Positions 1-10,528 are shown, numbered from the stretch's first letter. The stretch: 64,000 nucleotides of DNA from Telmatactis stephensoni (GCA_029948255.1 JALIZF010001758.1:249501-313500); one strand, 5' to 3'. Made by a program: numbers and translations. The notes: generated from the sequence alone by a model not told the origin.

Positions 1-740
1 TCGGTGCAGTTTTAACCGGTAAAAATGTGCGCAATAGATTGTCAAAGTGCGACATCGGTGCAGTTTTAACCGGTAAAAATGTGCGCAATAGATTGTCAAA
101 GTGCGACATCGGTGCAGTTTTTACAGGTAAAAATGCGCGCAATAGATTGTCAAAGTGCGACATCGGTGCAGTTTTTACAGGTAAAAATGCGCGCAATAGA
201 TTGTCAAAGTGCGACATCGGTGCAGTTTTTACAGGTAAAAATGCGCGCAATAGATTGTCAAAGTGCGACATCGGTGCAGTTTTTAGCGATAAGAAATGTG
301 CGCAATAGATTGTCAAAGTGCGATATCGGTGCAGTTTTACAGGTAAAAATGTGCGCAATAGATTGTCAAAGTGCAATTTCGGTGCAGGTTTTACCGATAG
401 AAATGTGCGCAATAGATTGTCAAAGTGCGATATCGGTGCAGTTTTACAGGTAAAAATGTGCGCAATAGATTGTCAAAGTGCAATTTCGGTGCAGGTTTTA
501 CCGATAGAAATGTGCGCAATAGATTGTCAAAGTGCGATATCGGTGCAGTTTTACAGGTAAAAATGCGCGCAATAGATTGTCAAAGTGCGATATCGGTGCA
601 GTTTTTACCGGTAAAAATGTGCGCAATAGATTGTCAAAGTGCAATATCGGTGCAGTTTTTACAGGTAAAAATGGGCGCAATAGATTGTCAAAGTGCGATA
701 TCCGTGCAGTTTTTACCGGTAAAAATATGTGCACAATAGA
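1..740. repeat. 54-bp tandem minisatellite, about 14 copies
   Basis: A 54-bp unit beginning TCGGTGCAGTTTT and containing GCGCAATAGATTGTCAAAG recurs head to tail from base 1. Copies start at 1, 55, 109, 163, 217, 271 and so on, with minor variants (ACAGG/ACCGG, GCGATATC/GCAATTTC). Some two-unit blocks repeat as higher-order pairs, for example around 318-540. The unit is a multiple of 3, so several frames stay open and give artefactual repetitive ORFs. The array continues beyond the left edge of the window. Confidence 0.97.
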
Positions 741-1190
741 TTGTCAAAGTGCGATAGTACATTTTTTGACTGTAAAAAGTTTGCAAAATAGGTTGCAAGA
801 GTGCAATTTCAGTGCCGTTTTTGCCTGTCGAAAGTGTGCGCAATAATTTGTAAGACTGCAATTTTGGTGCAGCTTTTGCCTGCATGGAACGATGTACGCA
901 GTAAGTTGGCAAAATGTGATTTTAGTACAGTTTTTGACCGTGAAACGTGCAGAGTAGTTTGATAAAGTACGATTTGAGTTCAATGTTTACTGATAAAACT
1001 GGACAGTAGGTTGTCAAAGTGCGATAACTGCACAATGTTTGCCTGCATGTGAAAATTGAAAGTGTGATATCAGTACAGCTATTTACTGTAGAAATGTACG
1101 CAGTATGTTGCGAAAGTGCAAAGGGTGTAGCTTTTTTGCAGTAAAAATTTGCGCAGTTGGTCATCAAAGGGCGATTTTAGCTACGTATGT
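741..1190. repeat. degenerate continuation of the 54-bp minisatellite
   Basis: After 740 the same unit continues for about 8 more copies with increasing divergence. Landmarks such as GTGCGCAATA, AAAGTGCGAT and GTGCAG..TTTTGCC reappear at roughly 50-60 bp intervals. The last recognisable copy ends near 1190, about 125 bp before the start codon of the next gene. The gradient suggests old edge copies and a younger, homogenised core to the left. Confidence 0.8.
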
Positions 1191-1314
1191 GTCGGTAAAG
1201 TGGTTTTTTGTTTAATTAAAATCGGATGACGTATCTGCGCGCGCGATGACCTAATTTTAAATTGTGACGAATAATAATCAAAATTAGTTTTCGAAGAAAC
1301 AAAATACAACCGCC

Positions 1315-1905
1315 ATGGGAAACTGCCTGCCGTGTATGTCATGTGTCCCAGATAGCAAAGTATCTCCAGCCGTTTTACAGCCACTAGCAGCTTCCTCTGT
1401 TGCTAAAACTCAAGGAAAGATGTTCTTCTTTATATCGAGAGATCCCATCAATCCAACAGTCAAGAAAAGCAGTATTGTATTTGTACCTGAGCGGACATTC
1501 GAGAAAATAAATGAGTATGAACATCAGCTACGATCCATTTCCAGAGCATCTCTGACCTCTAACAGTTCTACCCCATGGCCAAGAAGTGACCACTCTTCAA
1601 ATAATATTCTCAGCTCTTCGTTGCAATCAGTAGTAAGTGAGGCCCATCCAATATCCACTGGAAGCCATAAGTCAGCTTCTTTACAGTCCATCGAGTCTCG
1701 TCAATCACTGAAGACCACGATGAATTCTTCTTTCGATGTAAAACCTCAAATGATCCCTGTTAGATCAGACAAAGATATCAAATTTTGGGAATCAGAGGCA
1801 GGCAATGTACTCTTGGAAGATCCACAAGGAGCCAACGAGCTACTGAATGAATTCAGAGAGATGGATGTTAAACGTGATGGTGTCTGCAGCAAAAAAAAAA
1901 GCTGA
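1315..1905 (+). CDS. single-exon protein with myristoylation/palmitoylation-type N-terminus, unknown function
   Basis: An open frame of 196 residues. The start is the ATG at 1315, in a strong Kozak context (ACCGCCATGG); the stop is TGA at 1903-1905. The N-terminus reads MGNCLPCMSC: Gly2 is a candidate N-myristoylation site and Cys4, Cys7 and Cys10 are candidate palmitoylation sites, so membrane anchoring on the cytosolic face is inferred. The middle (about residues 70-140) is rich in Ser and looks disordered. A more ordered acidic stretch (about 155-190, with KFWESEAGNVLLED) is followed by a basic KKKS tail. No transmembrane segment, no known domain recognised and no catalytic motif. The codon pattern and lack of internal stops look genuine, but I cannot name the family. 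The 54-bp minisatellite ends just upstream; an AATAAA lies near 2494. Confidence 0.72.
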   Translation: MGNCLPCMSCVPDSKVSPAVLQPLAASSVAKTQGKMFFFISRDPINPTVKKSSIVFVPERTFEKINEYEHQLRSISRASLTSNSSTPWPRSDHSSNNILSSSLQSVVSEAHPISTGSHKSASLQSIESRQSLKTTMNSSFDVKPQMIPVRSDKDIKFWESEAGNVLLEDPQGANELLNEFREMDVKRDGVCSKKKS

Positions 1906-2586
1906 TCGGGAAACTCGATTAGGAGATGTTTCTTTAAGAACAATGAGAAAGTGTTGAAGTAATATTGGAACAGTGGCTGCAAACATTTTAAAACTGTAGT
2001 CAAGATGTGAAATTGTAGTCATTATAGAGTAAAATAAGCTCTAGAATGGAGACGAACAGAAGAGCCCAAATCATTGTTGGAATACAAATCAAAATCGTGG
2101 TGGAAAACAAGACATTTATTTTTGTTTTGCAGATTGGAATAGCAAATTGTCAGAGGAACAAAAAAAGTTCCATTTCTTCACTTTTTACATTAAAGATATC
2201 AAATTTGCGGCTGTCTCGTGGTCGAGATAAAGTGATTTTATTTAACCTGTGAAAAAATAGTACGCATAATAGTTAGTAGTAAACTCTAAACCCACTGTTT
2301 ACTTTGTTTTTTATCAACTAGCACCAACTATAGTCATCTTTCTTTAGAGTAGTTTTATTAATCCGTGAAACACTTCAGTGTATCACTCTTTAATTCACCC
2401 TAATTCCATAGTGTTCTTTTGTTGTCATTTGACTATCACACTTTAACTAATACACTTTGTTTCACGGGTTAATGAAAACCACTCTAACGGTTTAAATAAA
2501 ATCACTCTAGAGTAACAACAATAACAGCGTATGTTTGTGTTTTTATCTAATAAGTAGAACAACCTTGTCTGCACTTTGTTGTCAGG

Positions 2587-2811
2587 CCTGGACACACATT
2601 GCACCATTTCCTGCCACATTTTCTGCAACATCGCGCGCAAAAATGTTGCACCGTATGTCCAACTGTTGCGCGCTGGTTTACGATCGACTTTTACTTCTAC
2701 AACATTTCTGTAACATTGCACGCAACATTGCAGGGGTGGGCAGACACATGGTGCAACTGTTAATTTGCGCGCAACGTTGCAAAAAAATGCTGCATCGTGT
2801 GTATTAAGTAC
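2587..2811. mobile_element. MITE-like element of the GCGCGCAAC/ATTGCACC family
   Basis: This segment has repeated GCAACATTGCGCGCAAC-type words in both orientations and ends that mirror each other loosely (GGACACACATTGCACC on the left, GCATCGTGTGTATTAA on the right). Similar word content recurs at 4663-4923, 13142-13341, 14030-14330, 43440-43652 and 56100-56350, so it is a dispersed non-coding repeat family. No coding capacity. Confidence 0.6.
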
Positions 2812-2910
2812 TTCAAACCATCTCCCATGCAGGGAACGATGACTATAGGTTTTGCGACTCTTCAAGAACAACGTCTTGAGGACGAGGTTGTCTGTTTGTT
2901 GCTTTTTTAA

Positions 2911-3118
2911 TGTAGAGGGCGCAGAGTTTTTATCGGATTAGAGTACAAACACTATAAGAGTGCAATAATTTACACTACTAAATAGCACTAATTAAACAAT
3001 AGAAAGCAATTAAATGTAGAGGGCGCAGAGTTTTTATCGGATTAGAGTACAAACACTATAAGAGTGCAATAATTTACACTACTAAATAGCACTAATTAAA
3101 CAATAGAAAGCAATTAAA
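2911..3118. repeat. perfect 104-bp tandem duplication
   Basis: Two adjacent units, 2911-3014 and 3015-3118, each starting TGTAGAGGGCGCAGAG and ending GCAATTAAA, appear identical base for base. They are followed by a (TTG/TTT)-rich stretch at 3160-3200. No gene is seen between 1906 and 3425 apart from these repeats. Confidence 0.95.
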
Positions 3119-3425
3119 TTAGCATAGTTTAGCACTATTTAGTACCATTTATGTTGCACGTTTTTGTTGTTGTTGTTTTGTTTGTTTTGTTGTTGTTGCG
3201 TATTACTTAATGGATTACATATACTCCTAACCAGAGGTTCCAAATTGATGAACTTTTTCCTTAACTCTTGGATTTGTAACATCAAGTTAGCGGTTACATT
3301 AAAGACTTGAAACAAATGCTTTAATTTATAATGAATACTTTAAAGAGTGCTGATGTTATTTGTTCACCAACGCGCATGCGCGGACTGTCAATGAGAGGAA
3401 ATGTCTACACTTAAAATACAAACGA

Positions 3426-5236
3426 TTATATAAAAGGTCTACACTTGCAGTCTCTTCTACTCCTTATCAACCCAGTACCACATGGAGGGAGCTTTTTACT
3501 ACAATAACACCGACAGTTCCTTGGATTCCTAACCTTGTTGACTCTACATGGCGCAGTTTTGCACACACATGCGCACTTTTTCGGATTCCATTCAAATCGT
3601 CTCGGGCAGTAAACATTCTGTGGCGGATTACAAACGCATTTACAATCAATAGGATCCCACACGTGGTAACTGGGGCACTTTCTGTTTTTTATCCTACATT
3701 CACATCTGCAGCTGTCTTCAACAAATATTTGTAATGCTGGATTGCATTCCGATGGCTTAGTGATACATTGGCATCCGCATTTAGTATGGTTGACCATTTT
3801 AATAAGTCTTGGAGCACGATGCCAGTCGTTGACTTTGTCATTTGGTGAACTCCACGCCACCTCAAAGGTCAGGAGAGTAATGTTTTTCGTTGCTGTGTAA
3901 AAAGAATATATAGAGGGAATGTAAAGAAAGACATTAAATTTATTAGGTTAGGGATAAGGCCAAAACAATGGTCATCTCAAGGTACACAATACAGGGGGGT
4001 GAGGTGGTATTAACCGTACGCCACCCACCATCTCTAAGAGTAAAATGCTGAATTTTGTCATTGCATATCTCGTAAAGTAAATTTTGGATTGCAGTAATTT
4101 ATGAACTGTATGTTCCAAGGCATGCTAAACAACGTATCTTTAAATAGAAACTGTAAATACATGCAGCCAATATCAAGATTTTCAAGGTAGCCACTTAGGG
4201 GAGCGGTGGTATGTCCCGACACCCCCCGCCAGATCTAGAAAAATCTCGAAAAATTGGGTCCCTACTTTGTACCGTTGTTTTGACTTCTTCCCTTAGCTGA
4301 ACACTGCTTCCACTACTGCTGATAAATACCTCCTCAATCTCTGCCCTACCGAACCCCCCTGCATTGGTTATATTTACTGCAGTACTTGCGCACAATATTT
4401 TGGCAGTGATGACGTCACAAGTGTGTAAAACAGAGAGCAGATTTCCTATGAGTGTGAAAAGGACCGTGCCGTGCCGTGCGTGTTAGTGCTGTGTTGTCTA
4501 TAAAAATTCGAAATTCCTGCCATAACCGTGCCGTACCGGACCGTAACCGTGCTATACCGTAACCGTAACCGTGCCGTACCGTAACCGTGCCATACCGTAT
4601 CCGTGCCGTACCGTAACTGTGCCGTTTTCCCAGTCATACGAAAACTGCTCTAAAGTTCGTTAAGGCACGGTTACACGGTGCAATGTTTTCTTCAACTTGT
4701 CTCAAAATGGCGTTGAAAAATAAGTTGCAACGCCGAAAACATTGCTATGATCGTTTTCTCACAATGATTTTGATTAAAATGAAAATTCATTTGATAAAAA
4801 TTTTGATCTTGCTTTTGATTTGTAGGGTATTTTACACCGTGCAATGATTCGTGCAACCAGCTATTTTGCAACTCCATTGCTAGACGGCAGAAAAAATTGC
4901 ACCATGTACTTGTAACAGCGCCTTTAACTTGCATTTTGTTGTTATATTATTTACCTTTGGGCACACATTCGTGGATTCTTGGTTTACTGTTACACGAGCC
5001 TGCACAGCGATGAAGGACAACATTGAATGGAAAGTGAATTCCCTTGTTGTGATCAGGCTGGGGTACTTCTACAACTGTTGGATACGGTTTGCATAACGCG
5101 TTGTCTAGGATCATTGGAGCATCGGATTTAAAACTAAAAGACACCACACGGGATCGGCCAAGAGGAACTAGAATGAAATACAACAAGTTATCCATTTATT
5201 TATTTGTTCATCAATCTATCCATTATATATTTGATT

Positions 5237-5273
<37 letters not shown>

Positions 5274-5296
5274 TTTCTTTCTTTTTTTCTTTCTTC

Positions 5297-5335
<39 letters not shown>

Positions 5336-7965
5336 TAATTCTTTGTTTCTTTCTTTCTTTCTTTCTCCCTTCCTTCCTTCCTTCCTCCCTCCCTCCCTCT
5401 TTTCCTTCCTTCCTTCCTTTCTTCCTTCCCCCGTTCCTCCATTCCTCCATTCCTTCCTTCCTCCATTCCTTTCTTCCTAAATTTCATTCATTCATTCATT
5501 TATCCAGTTAGCTAGTCAGTTTGTCAGTCGGTTATTCAGCGATAAGCCAGCAAATCTGTACGTTTGATCATCGCTTATAGAAAGTGAATCCGTCCGTCTG
5601 ACCGTCTATTTATCTGTCTGTCATCTTTGAACGCGTACGATTGGCCATTCGTCAATTCTATATCACTCCATCTATCACTCATGATCATGCCATCCCCATT
5701 CCATCGATATCAATTTTTTGTACTTTCCTCTATCTTACAGTTCATTTCTCATTTTTTATTCATCCATTCATAATTAGATAATACACCCCTACCATTGTAT
5801 TTGGCTGGTGGTGATCCGCTCAGAAAGCTTTGTGTATCACGCGTACGGCCAATTGTTACATTGCCAAGCATCATAGCCTTCATGAATGAGTCAATATTTC
5901 GGACATTGGCCATGACTCGCTGTAATTCCTTGGGAAGAACCTTAAGATTTAACAAAACACTGCAACTGTTAAAAGGTTTTGCTTCTCGACCGGATCAACA
6001 TATACTTATTTCAAAAAAGGTTGTCGTATGAGAGGTCTCAAGCCTATGCAACTAAACCGAAAAGGAGTATGGGTAGTTGCAAAATTTCCCTCTCTTTTTA
6101 GCATTGGTCTTGATTTTAGCATCAGCAAATGAAGCTCTTTGATGTATTTGGTGGACTGATTTGTGTGGTTTTATAGCTTTAGTAATGTTTACCCATGCTT
6201 CCTTTCGGGTGAGTCGCGTAGGCTTTTTCCGACAATGTTTGTTGAAATAGGTGTAGACTATTATCAACACAACACAAAATAGTTCCATTCTGCAATTTTA
6301 AAATAATGGTGGAAGAGTATACCACAGTGAAACAGGTGCAAGAATCGGGGGGGGGGGGGTACGTGTTGTACGATTGGTTCCATCTCGTTTTCCGTGTTTC
6401 AAAAACATTGCAGTGTCAGAAATATTCCTTCAAAAAGGTTTTGAGATATTCCACTTGGAAAGCGGAAAATAGGAATTGGCAGCATTTAGTCTGGTTTTAA
6501 CGAGTGGCGGAAGCGGAAGCGGATCAACCTACGCAAACTCGATGTTGCATTTCTCATTCGGGTGTGAAGGAACACAATGAGCAGTGAATTACTGAGTCTG
6601 CGTATGTTCTTCCGCTTGTGCTTCCGTCGCTTGTAAAAACCTGGCTTAAGTTTTCATAAAGTTGTATCGGAAACGTCGATAGTCAATTTCACTTTCGGAG
6701 CACAATTTCAACGGAACAAAGTTTTATAGATTTCAAATAGTACTTGTTCTTATTTCTTTTTGGTTAGAAACGAGTTGCTTTATTTGATGCGGGTCTGTAG
6801 CCAGAAAACACTTTCTGACTTCTGGTAGTTTAGGAATTGGAAGGAAGGAAGCGGTAATTCCCCGACTTAGACGGAACTAGTATGTTTCACTCCTGGAGTG
6901 CTAATTGTCAAAAGGGAAGGAAGTAGGTTTATATAGCTTTTTTCACAAATCAGATGAAACCATCAACTGATTGGTTTCAAATTCATTTTCAATTTTCAAT
7001 TTTTAATCAAAATTGTACAGTACAAAGTAATAAGTGATATACTAAGCGCCACAAATGAGAAATTGAACGTCATTAAAAAAAAGACTTCAAACGTCTATTT
7101 TCGCCATCATTCTGTCTGAATCTCCTATAAATTTTTTTTTCGACAAATGATTATAACCCGAAACCACAAGAAATCACCGGAAATTGGACAGGACCTAATT
7201 CTGCTCCCATAAAGATATCTATCGGTTGGATTATAAGTCAAAAACTTGCAAGGAAATTGCGGTTAATATCAAGATGTTCAAGAAAACCTTTAAGATGTTT
7301 GTAAATAATGGGGTTCTAATGTGTAACTTTGTCTAATTGTAACTTTTGTAAGTATTTTTAAATTTGAAAACTAAATTTAAAGTTTTTCACTCGCATTGAG
7401 ATGAATAAGACCGAATCGAAACTTCGAAATATATTTTTGTGTTCTTGGTGGCTGAAAACGTTTAAACAATCTTGAAAATGTAAACATGTTTTGAAAGATC
7501 AATTATTCTAGTTACTAGAAATTCTCTAGTAGATGATATATTATGCATCTACTAGAGAATTTCTCGAAAGCTGTGAAAGCCACGTTAATTCGCTAAAGTC
7601 CTGAAAGTCTCAATGTGGAAGAATTGTGTGTAATGCAGAGAACGCTTTTTGTTTGTTTATGTTTTGTGAAAGTACGGTTTTCGCCAGACAAATAGACAAT
7701 CTCAGCTGAATCATGAGCTTAAAAGAGTTTGCAGAGTATTGTTCAGCTGAGATAAGTAACGATAATTAGGTAATTACAATTAAATAGCTCACTGCTTGTG
7801 AATCTAGAGATGATAACGTGTAATCGAAATTGCTTGAAGAGGTTGAAAGTTCGATGAATTTAGATGAGTACGGCACGCTGGAAAAAACATTCGTTAACTT
7901 ACGATGCCTTGAGTCCTTGAGGAGTACATAAACCCCAGCAAAATCCACAAGCAAACTTTGAACAT
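3426..7965 (-). CDS. VEGF/PDGF-family growth factor with C-terminal CxCxC repeats
   Basis: A secreted cystine-knot ligand. The terminal exon (3892-3426) begins A-TKNITLLTF, ends the VEGF domain with NHTKCGCQC, then carries successive CxCxC modules (CRCEC, CKCVC, CACVC, CRCYC, CKC), a Balbiani-ring-3-like tail as in VEGF-C/D. The preceding exon (5167-4955) holds the domain core, CKPYPTVVEV and HRCAGSCN...HECVPK. An exon at 5959-5793 encodes a helical propeptide-like segment (KVLPKELQRVMANV). Splice phases across these three exons agree (2, 1, 1). A candidate first exon at 7965-7903 (ATG at 7965, MFKVCLWILLGFMYSS, donor GTAAGT) looks like a signal peptide, but its phase 0 does not match the phase 2 needed at 5959. 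One or more exons between are therefore unresolved; the open segment near 6288-6190 is a candidate. Intron 5168-5792 holds a CTTT microsatellite. The family is an animal receptor-tyrosine-kinase ligand. Confidence 0.82.
4199..4375. other. unassigned segment inside the VEGF-like intron
   Basis: Distinctive non-coding sequence with C-rich patches (GACACCCCCCGCC). It reads as a short open frame on the minus strand, but there are no splice signals linking it to the VEGF-like gene. It may be a repeat fragment; no second copy was spotted in the window. Confidence 0.3.
4460..4640 (-). repeat. dispersed repeat with internal ACGGTACGGCACGGTT array
   Basis: On the minus strand it starts ATGACTGGGAAAACGGCACA, runs through about eight degenerate copies of a 6-12-bp ACGGTA/CGGCACGGTT word, then GGCAGGAATTTCGAAT and a TTTTTATAGAC end. 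Related copies lie at 47108-47215 and 50120-50222 with the same flanking words and different internal arrays. Confidence 0.7.
4663..4923. mobile_element. PIF/Harbinger-type MITE with TTA target duplication
   Basis: Termini AGGCACGGTTACACGGTGCA (left) and the inverted TGCACCATGTACTTGTAACA-GCGCCT (right) form imperfect terminal inverted repeats. Each end is flanked by TTA (4660-4662 and 4924-4926). AGGC...GCCT ends with a 3-bp TWA duplication are typical of PIF/Harbinger-derived MITEs. It sits in an intron of the VEGF-like gene, about 30 bp from the exon ending at 4955. Confidence 0.75.
5230..5500. repeat. CTTT/CCTT pyrimidine microsatellite
   Basis: About 270 bp of CTTT units grading into CCTT and CATT units. 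It is intronic in the VEGF-like gene. The long Phe/Leu/Ser or Lys/Glu/Arg frames across it are artefacts of the repeat. Confidence 0.97.
6491..6643. mobile_element. short MITE with CTGGTTTTAACGAGTGGCGGAAGC ends
   Basis: The left end CTGGTTTTAACGAGTGGCGG and the inverted right end ending TCGCTTGTAAAAACC form about 30-bp imperfect terminal inverted repeats. The interior has GAGCAGTGAATTACTGAGTC, which also appears in the tandem arrays at 23218-23420 and 42950-43345. The element at 46068-46212 has related ends. Confidence 0.75.
6650..7902. other. non-coding stretch, probable intron of the VEGF-like gene
   Basis: AT-rich sequence without a convincing open frame. The only structure seen is a short hairpin at 7517-7564 with 19-bp arms (AGAAATTCTCTAGTAGATG). 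A poly-G run lies just outside at 6346-6358. Confidence 0.6.
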
Positions 7966-8556
7966 GTCTTCTTTCTTCACTGAATGGAAATCTCTCTGAA
8001 ATCGTACAAAATACTACAAGATTAACACGACTCTCGATGTAATACACACTTTGGTGACTTCATTATCTTTTGAAAATTGATCTAACAATGCAAGCAGCCA
8101 ATAACACACGAGGAAGGTTCAAATTAACTTCCGGTCCTTCACGGTTGTTGGCAGTGTTTTATCACCTTTGATAATCGACGTCCTTTCATCGAGCATGCAA
8201 ATGTAAGCGGTCTATTATTGCAGGAGATAATAGACTTTTATCTTCATGTGGTTTTACAATTAACTTTTATGAAAATGAAAGTGAACATTACGTCATTTAG
8301 GAACCATGAATGACATCAGAAGCAACTGAAGAAAATCTTGAATTAATTACAGCAAATTAAGAAAGGCTAGAATTAATCTCAGCTAGAACTGATTTCATTC
8401 AAAAACATAACAAAATTCTCAACTTTTTCGCCTTTTTTCCTCTCAAAATCGTTCCTAGTGAAAATATGCATAGTTTTGATGCTAGATAATGTGAACAACA
8501 GCAGAACTAAGAAAACTTTGATTTTGATACTGTTTTAATTTTGAAAACTCAAATAT

Positions 8557-8640
8557 GCACTAAATTTCCATTTTTCTGCACTAAATTTCCATTTTTCTGC
8601 ACTAAATTTCCTTTTTTCTGCGCTAAATTTCCTTGAAACA
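8557..8640. repeat. 21-bp tandem repeat, four copies
   Basis: The unit GCACTAAATTTCCATTTTTCT is repeated nearly perfectly from 8557. A separate 28-bp perfect palindrome built on GAGCATAAATATTTATGCTC lies at about 8838-8864. No gene is seen between 7966 and 11071. Confidence 0.9.
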
Positions 8641-9157
8641 GCACTGCTCTTAGCCAATCAGCGTATTCGATAAATTAGTTCATGTATATTATTACAATAC
8701 AACGCCGCATCTAAATGAACAAGTTTTCTTTGTCAAGGAAAAAATGGCAATGTTTTTGTCCTCTACATGAGTAAGTGTTCCTTGCCAAGGAGAACCTATC
8801 AAGGAAACGGCATGTTTATATCATATAGATATGACCAAGAGAGCATAAATATTTATGCTCTCTTAATACGGCTTAATGTTGTACGAGATTTTATTGTACC
8901 GATAGGTCATCTGATATTCTTTGCCAAAGCATTTGGGTATAGTCTAAGAAGAGCATAAACATTTCTTGGCCACTTCATCTGCGTATCCTATACCCATTTA
9001 TGGAAAACTTATGTCAGTATTTGGCACGTTGCAAAGCGAAATTTAGTCGTCCAAAACTAAGAACAAACATGAAACTTTGGGAACGAGTAAATGTTCTCAT
9101 TTCGAGTACGCGTTTGACTCAATTTTAGGCCCTGATTTCAGTTATGAAGGTGACTAG

Positions 9158-9244
9158 TTGTCCCCGGTAGCCAGGATAATTCTTTTGTTTTCTTTTCCGG
9201 CCTTGGGGAAACTAAAACAAAAATTATCCGTCTACCAGGGACCC
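9158..9244. mobile_element. 87-bp MITE, TTGTCCCxGGTAG family
   Basis: The left end GTTGTCCCCGGTAGCCAGGA and the inverted right end (ATTATCCGTCTACCAGGGAC) pair over about 35 bp. A second, inverted copy is at 35140-35223 in intron 2 of the minus-strand Tbx20 gene. Confidence 0.7.
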
Positions 9245-9509
9245 TTAGCCTCGATTGTGAGTAATGTATTCTTTAGAACTTTAGGAACAGCCAATGAAAA
9301 GGCAAGGAATGATCATGAATGAAAAAAGTAACCAAATACTTTTAGAATTCCAGAGTTTTTTTGCCCCAATTTATATGAATGGCTTACGCTAACAAAAGCT
9401 ACTGAAGACTGAGTAACATCGTACTCAAAACTGGAGTACATTATATGGATTGAATATGTAAATTCAATTACAGGGTGAGGTAGTTGGGGTGGGGTAGATA
9501 GTGATATTT

Positions 9510-9700
9510 AACAAATAGATTCCATTTTTCCGTGCGTCTGTACTCTAATCGATGCACAGATGACGTCAAAATGTGGTGAGAACAGAAAAGTACGCCACGA
9601 GACGAAGTCGAGTGGCGTGACTGTTGTTCTCACCACATTTTGACGTCTTCTGTGCATCGATTAGAGTACAGACGCACGGAAAAATGGAATCTATCTGTTT
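9510..9700. mobile_element. 190-bp near-perfect foldback element
   Basis: Arms of about 85 bp pair almost perfectly (ATAGATTCCATTTTTCCGTG against its complement) around a centre built on ACGCCAC..GTGGCGT. A decayed relative, sharing TTTCCxTTTTTCGTG, CTGTATTCTAATC and AAGACGTC, lies at 60430-60625 in a GEMIN5 intron. Confidence 0.88.
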
Positions 9701-10528
9701 TATATAATATTTATCGAAACATTCCAACCAATCAGAGCGCGCGTAAGATTCGATGACGCCAATTATTATATAAAATTAGACATGTTTGTCGTTCCTGTTG
9801 CATACCAATTGTTCCCGTGCCGGTCGAGTGATATGAAACTACCCTCCTGAGGAAGACATAAAATCAAGACTTCCTTCAGCTCAAAGGCGTTTTCTGGTGT
9901 GGTCTCTTGACTTTAAGAATTTACGGAAAGCAATAAACGACGAACCTGGAAAAAGATTACATGACAAAAGCAATTAAAATATCTGGGATAAATTGAGATA
10001 TTCCATTAGTGTCGATATGCACCCATGGGTATACGTACTCAAGGTAAATCTTTCTGTCTGACGGAGATTTTCAATAAACTCGATCGCTTTCGCTCCCTTT
10101 TTTATCTTCGTTTGCGGCCTGACTTCTGTTTTCATAGCTGATATTTATGTCTTTTTCTTTCTCGACTATATTAACAACCCTTGATAGATGTTTCTAAGCA
10201 GCACAGATATATTGCTGCAGCCTTCTTTTATAGATTCCCTGTTTAAAGATTCTACTGACAGGGTTGTTTGCACTTGGAGTAGCATCTCATTCTTCACTTC
10301 TCTAATGGCAAAGGCCTTGCACATCAGCCTTAGTATTCGGTCTCTTCTCCATCATTTTACCCAGTGTTCAGCTCGATGCCAGTTTCCATTGTTTATGATA
10401 CGACGTATATATATTTATAAAATATTTGAGATATAACGCGCGCGCGCTGATTAGTTGGCTACCATGTTTATATCAGAGGACAGAGACATGGCTCGCTCAA
10501 AAAACGTCGAAAATATCTTATAAAAGCA

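Noticed and set aside
27..846. Several overlapping ORFs of about 80-124 codons with repeated peptide units
   Set aside because: They are by-products of the 54-bp minisatellite, whose period is a multiple of three; there is no start context or conserved domain.
3360..3734. Plus-strand ORF of 124 codons
   Set aside because: It is antisense to the VEGF-like terminal exon, which has clear Cys motifs and matching splice phases on the minus strand.
5089..5511. ORFs rich in Phe/Ser/Leu (plus) and Lys/Arg/Glu (minus)
   Set aside because: They translate the CTTT microsatellite in an intron of the VEGF-like gene.
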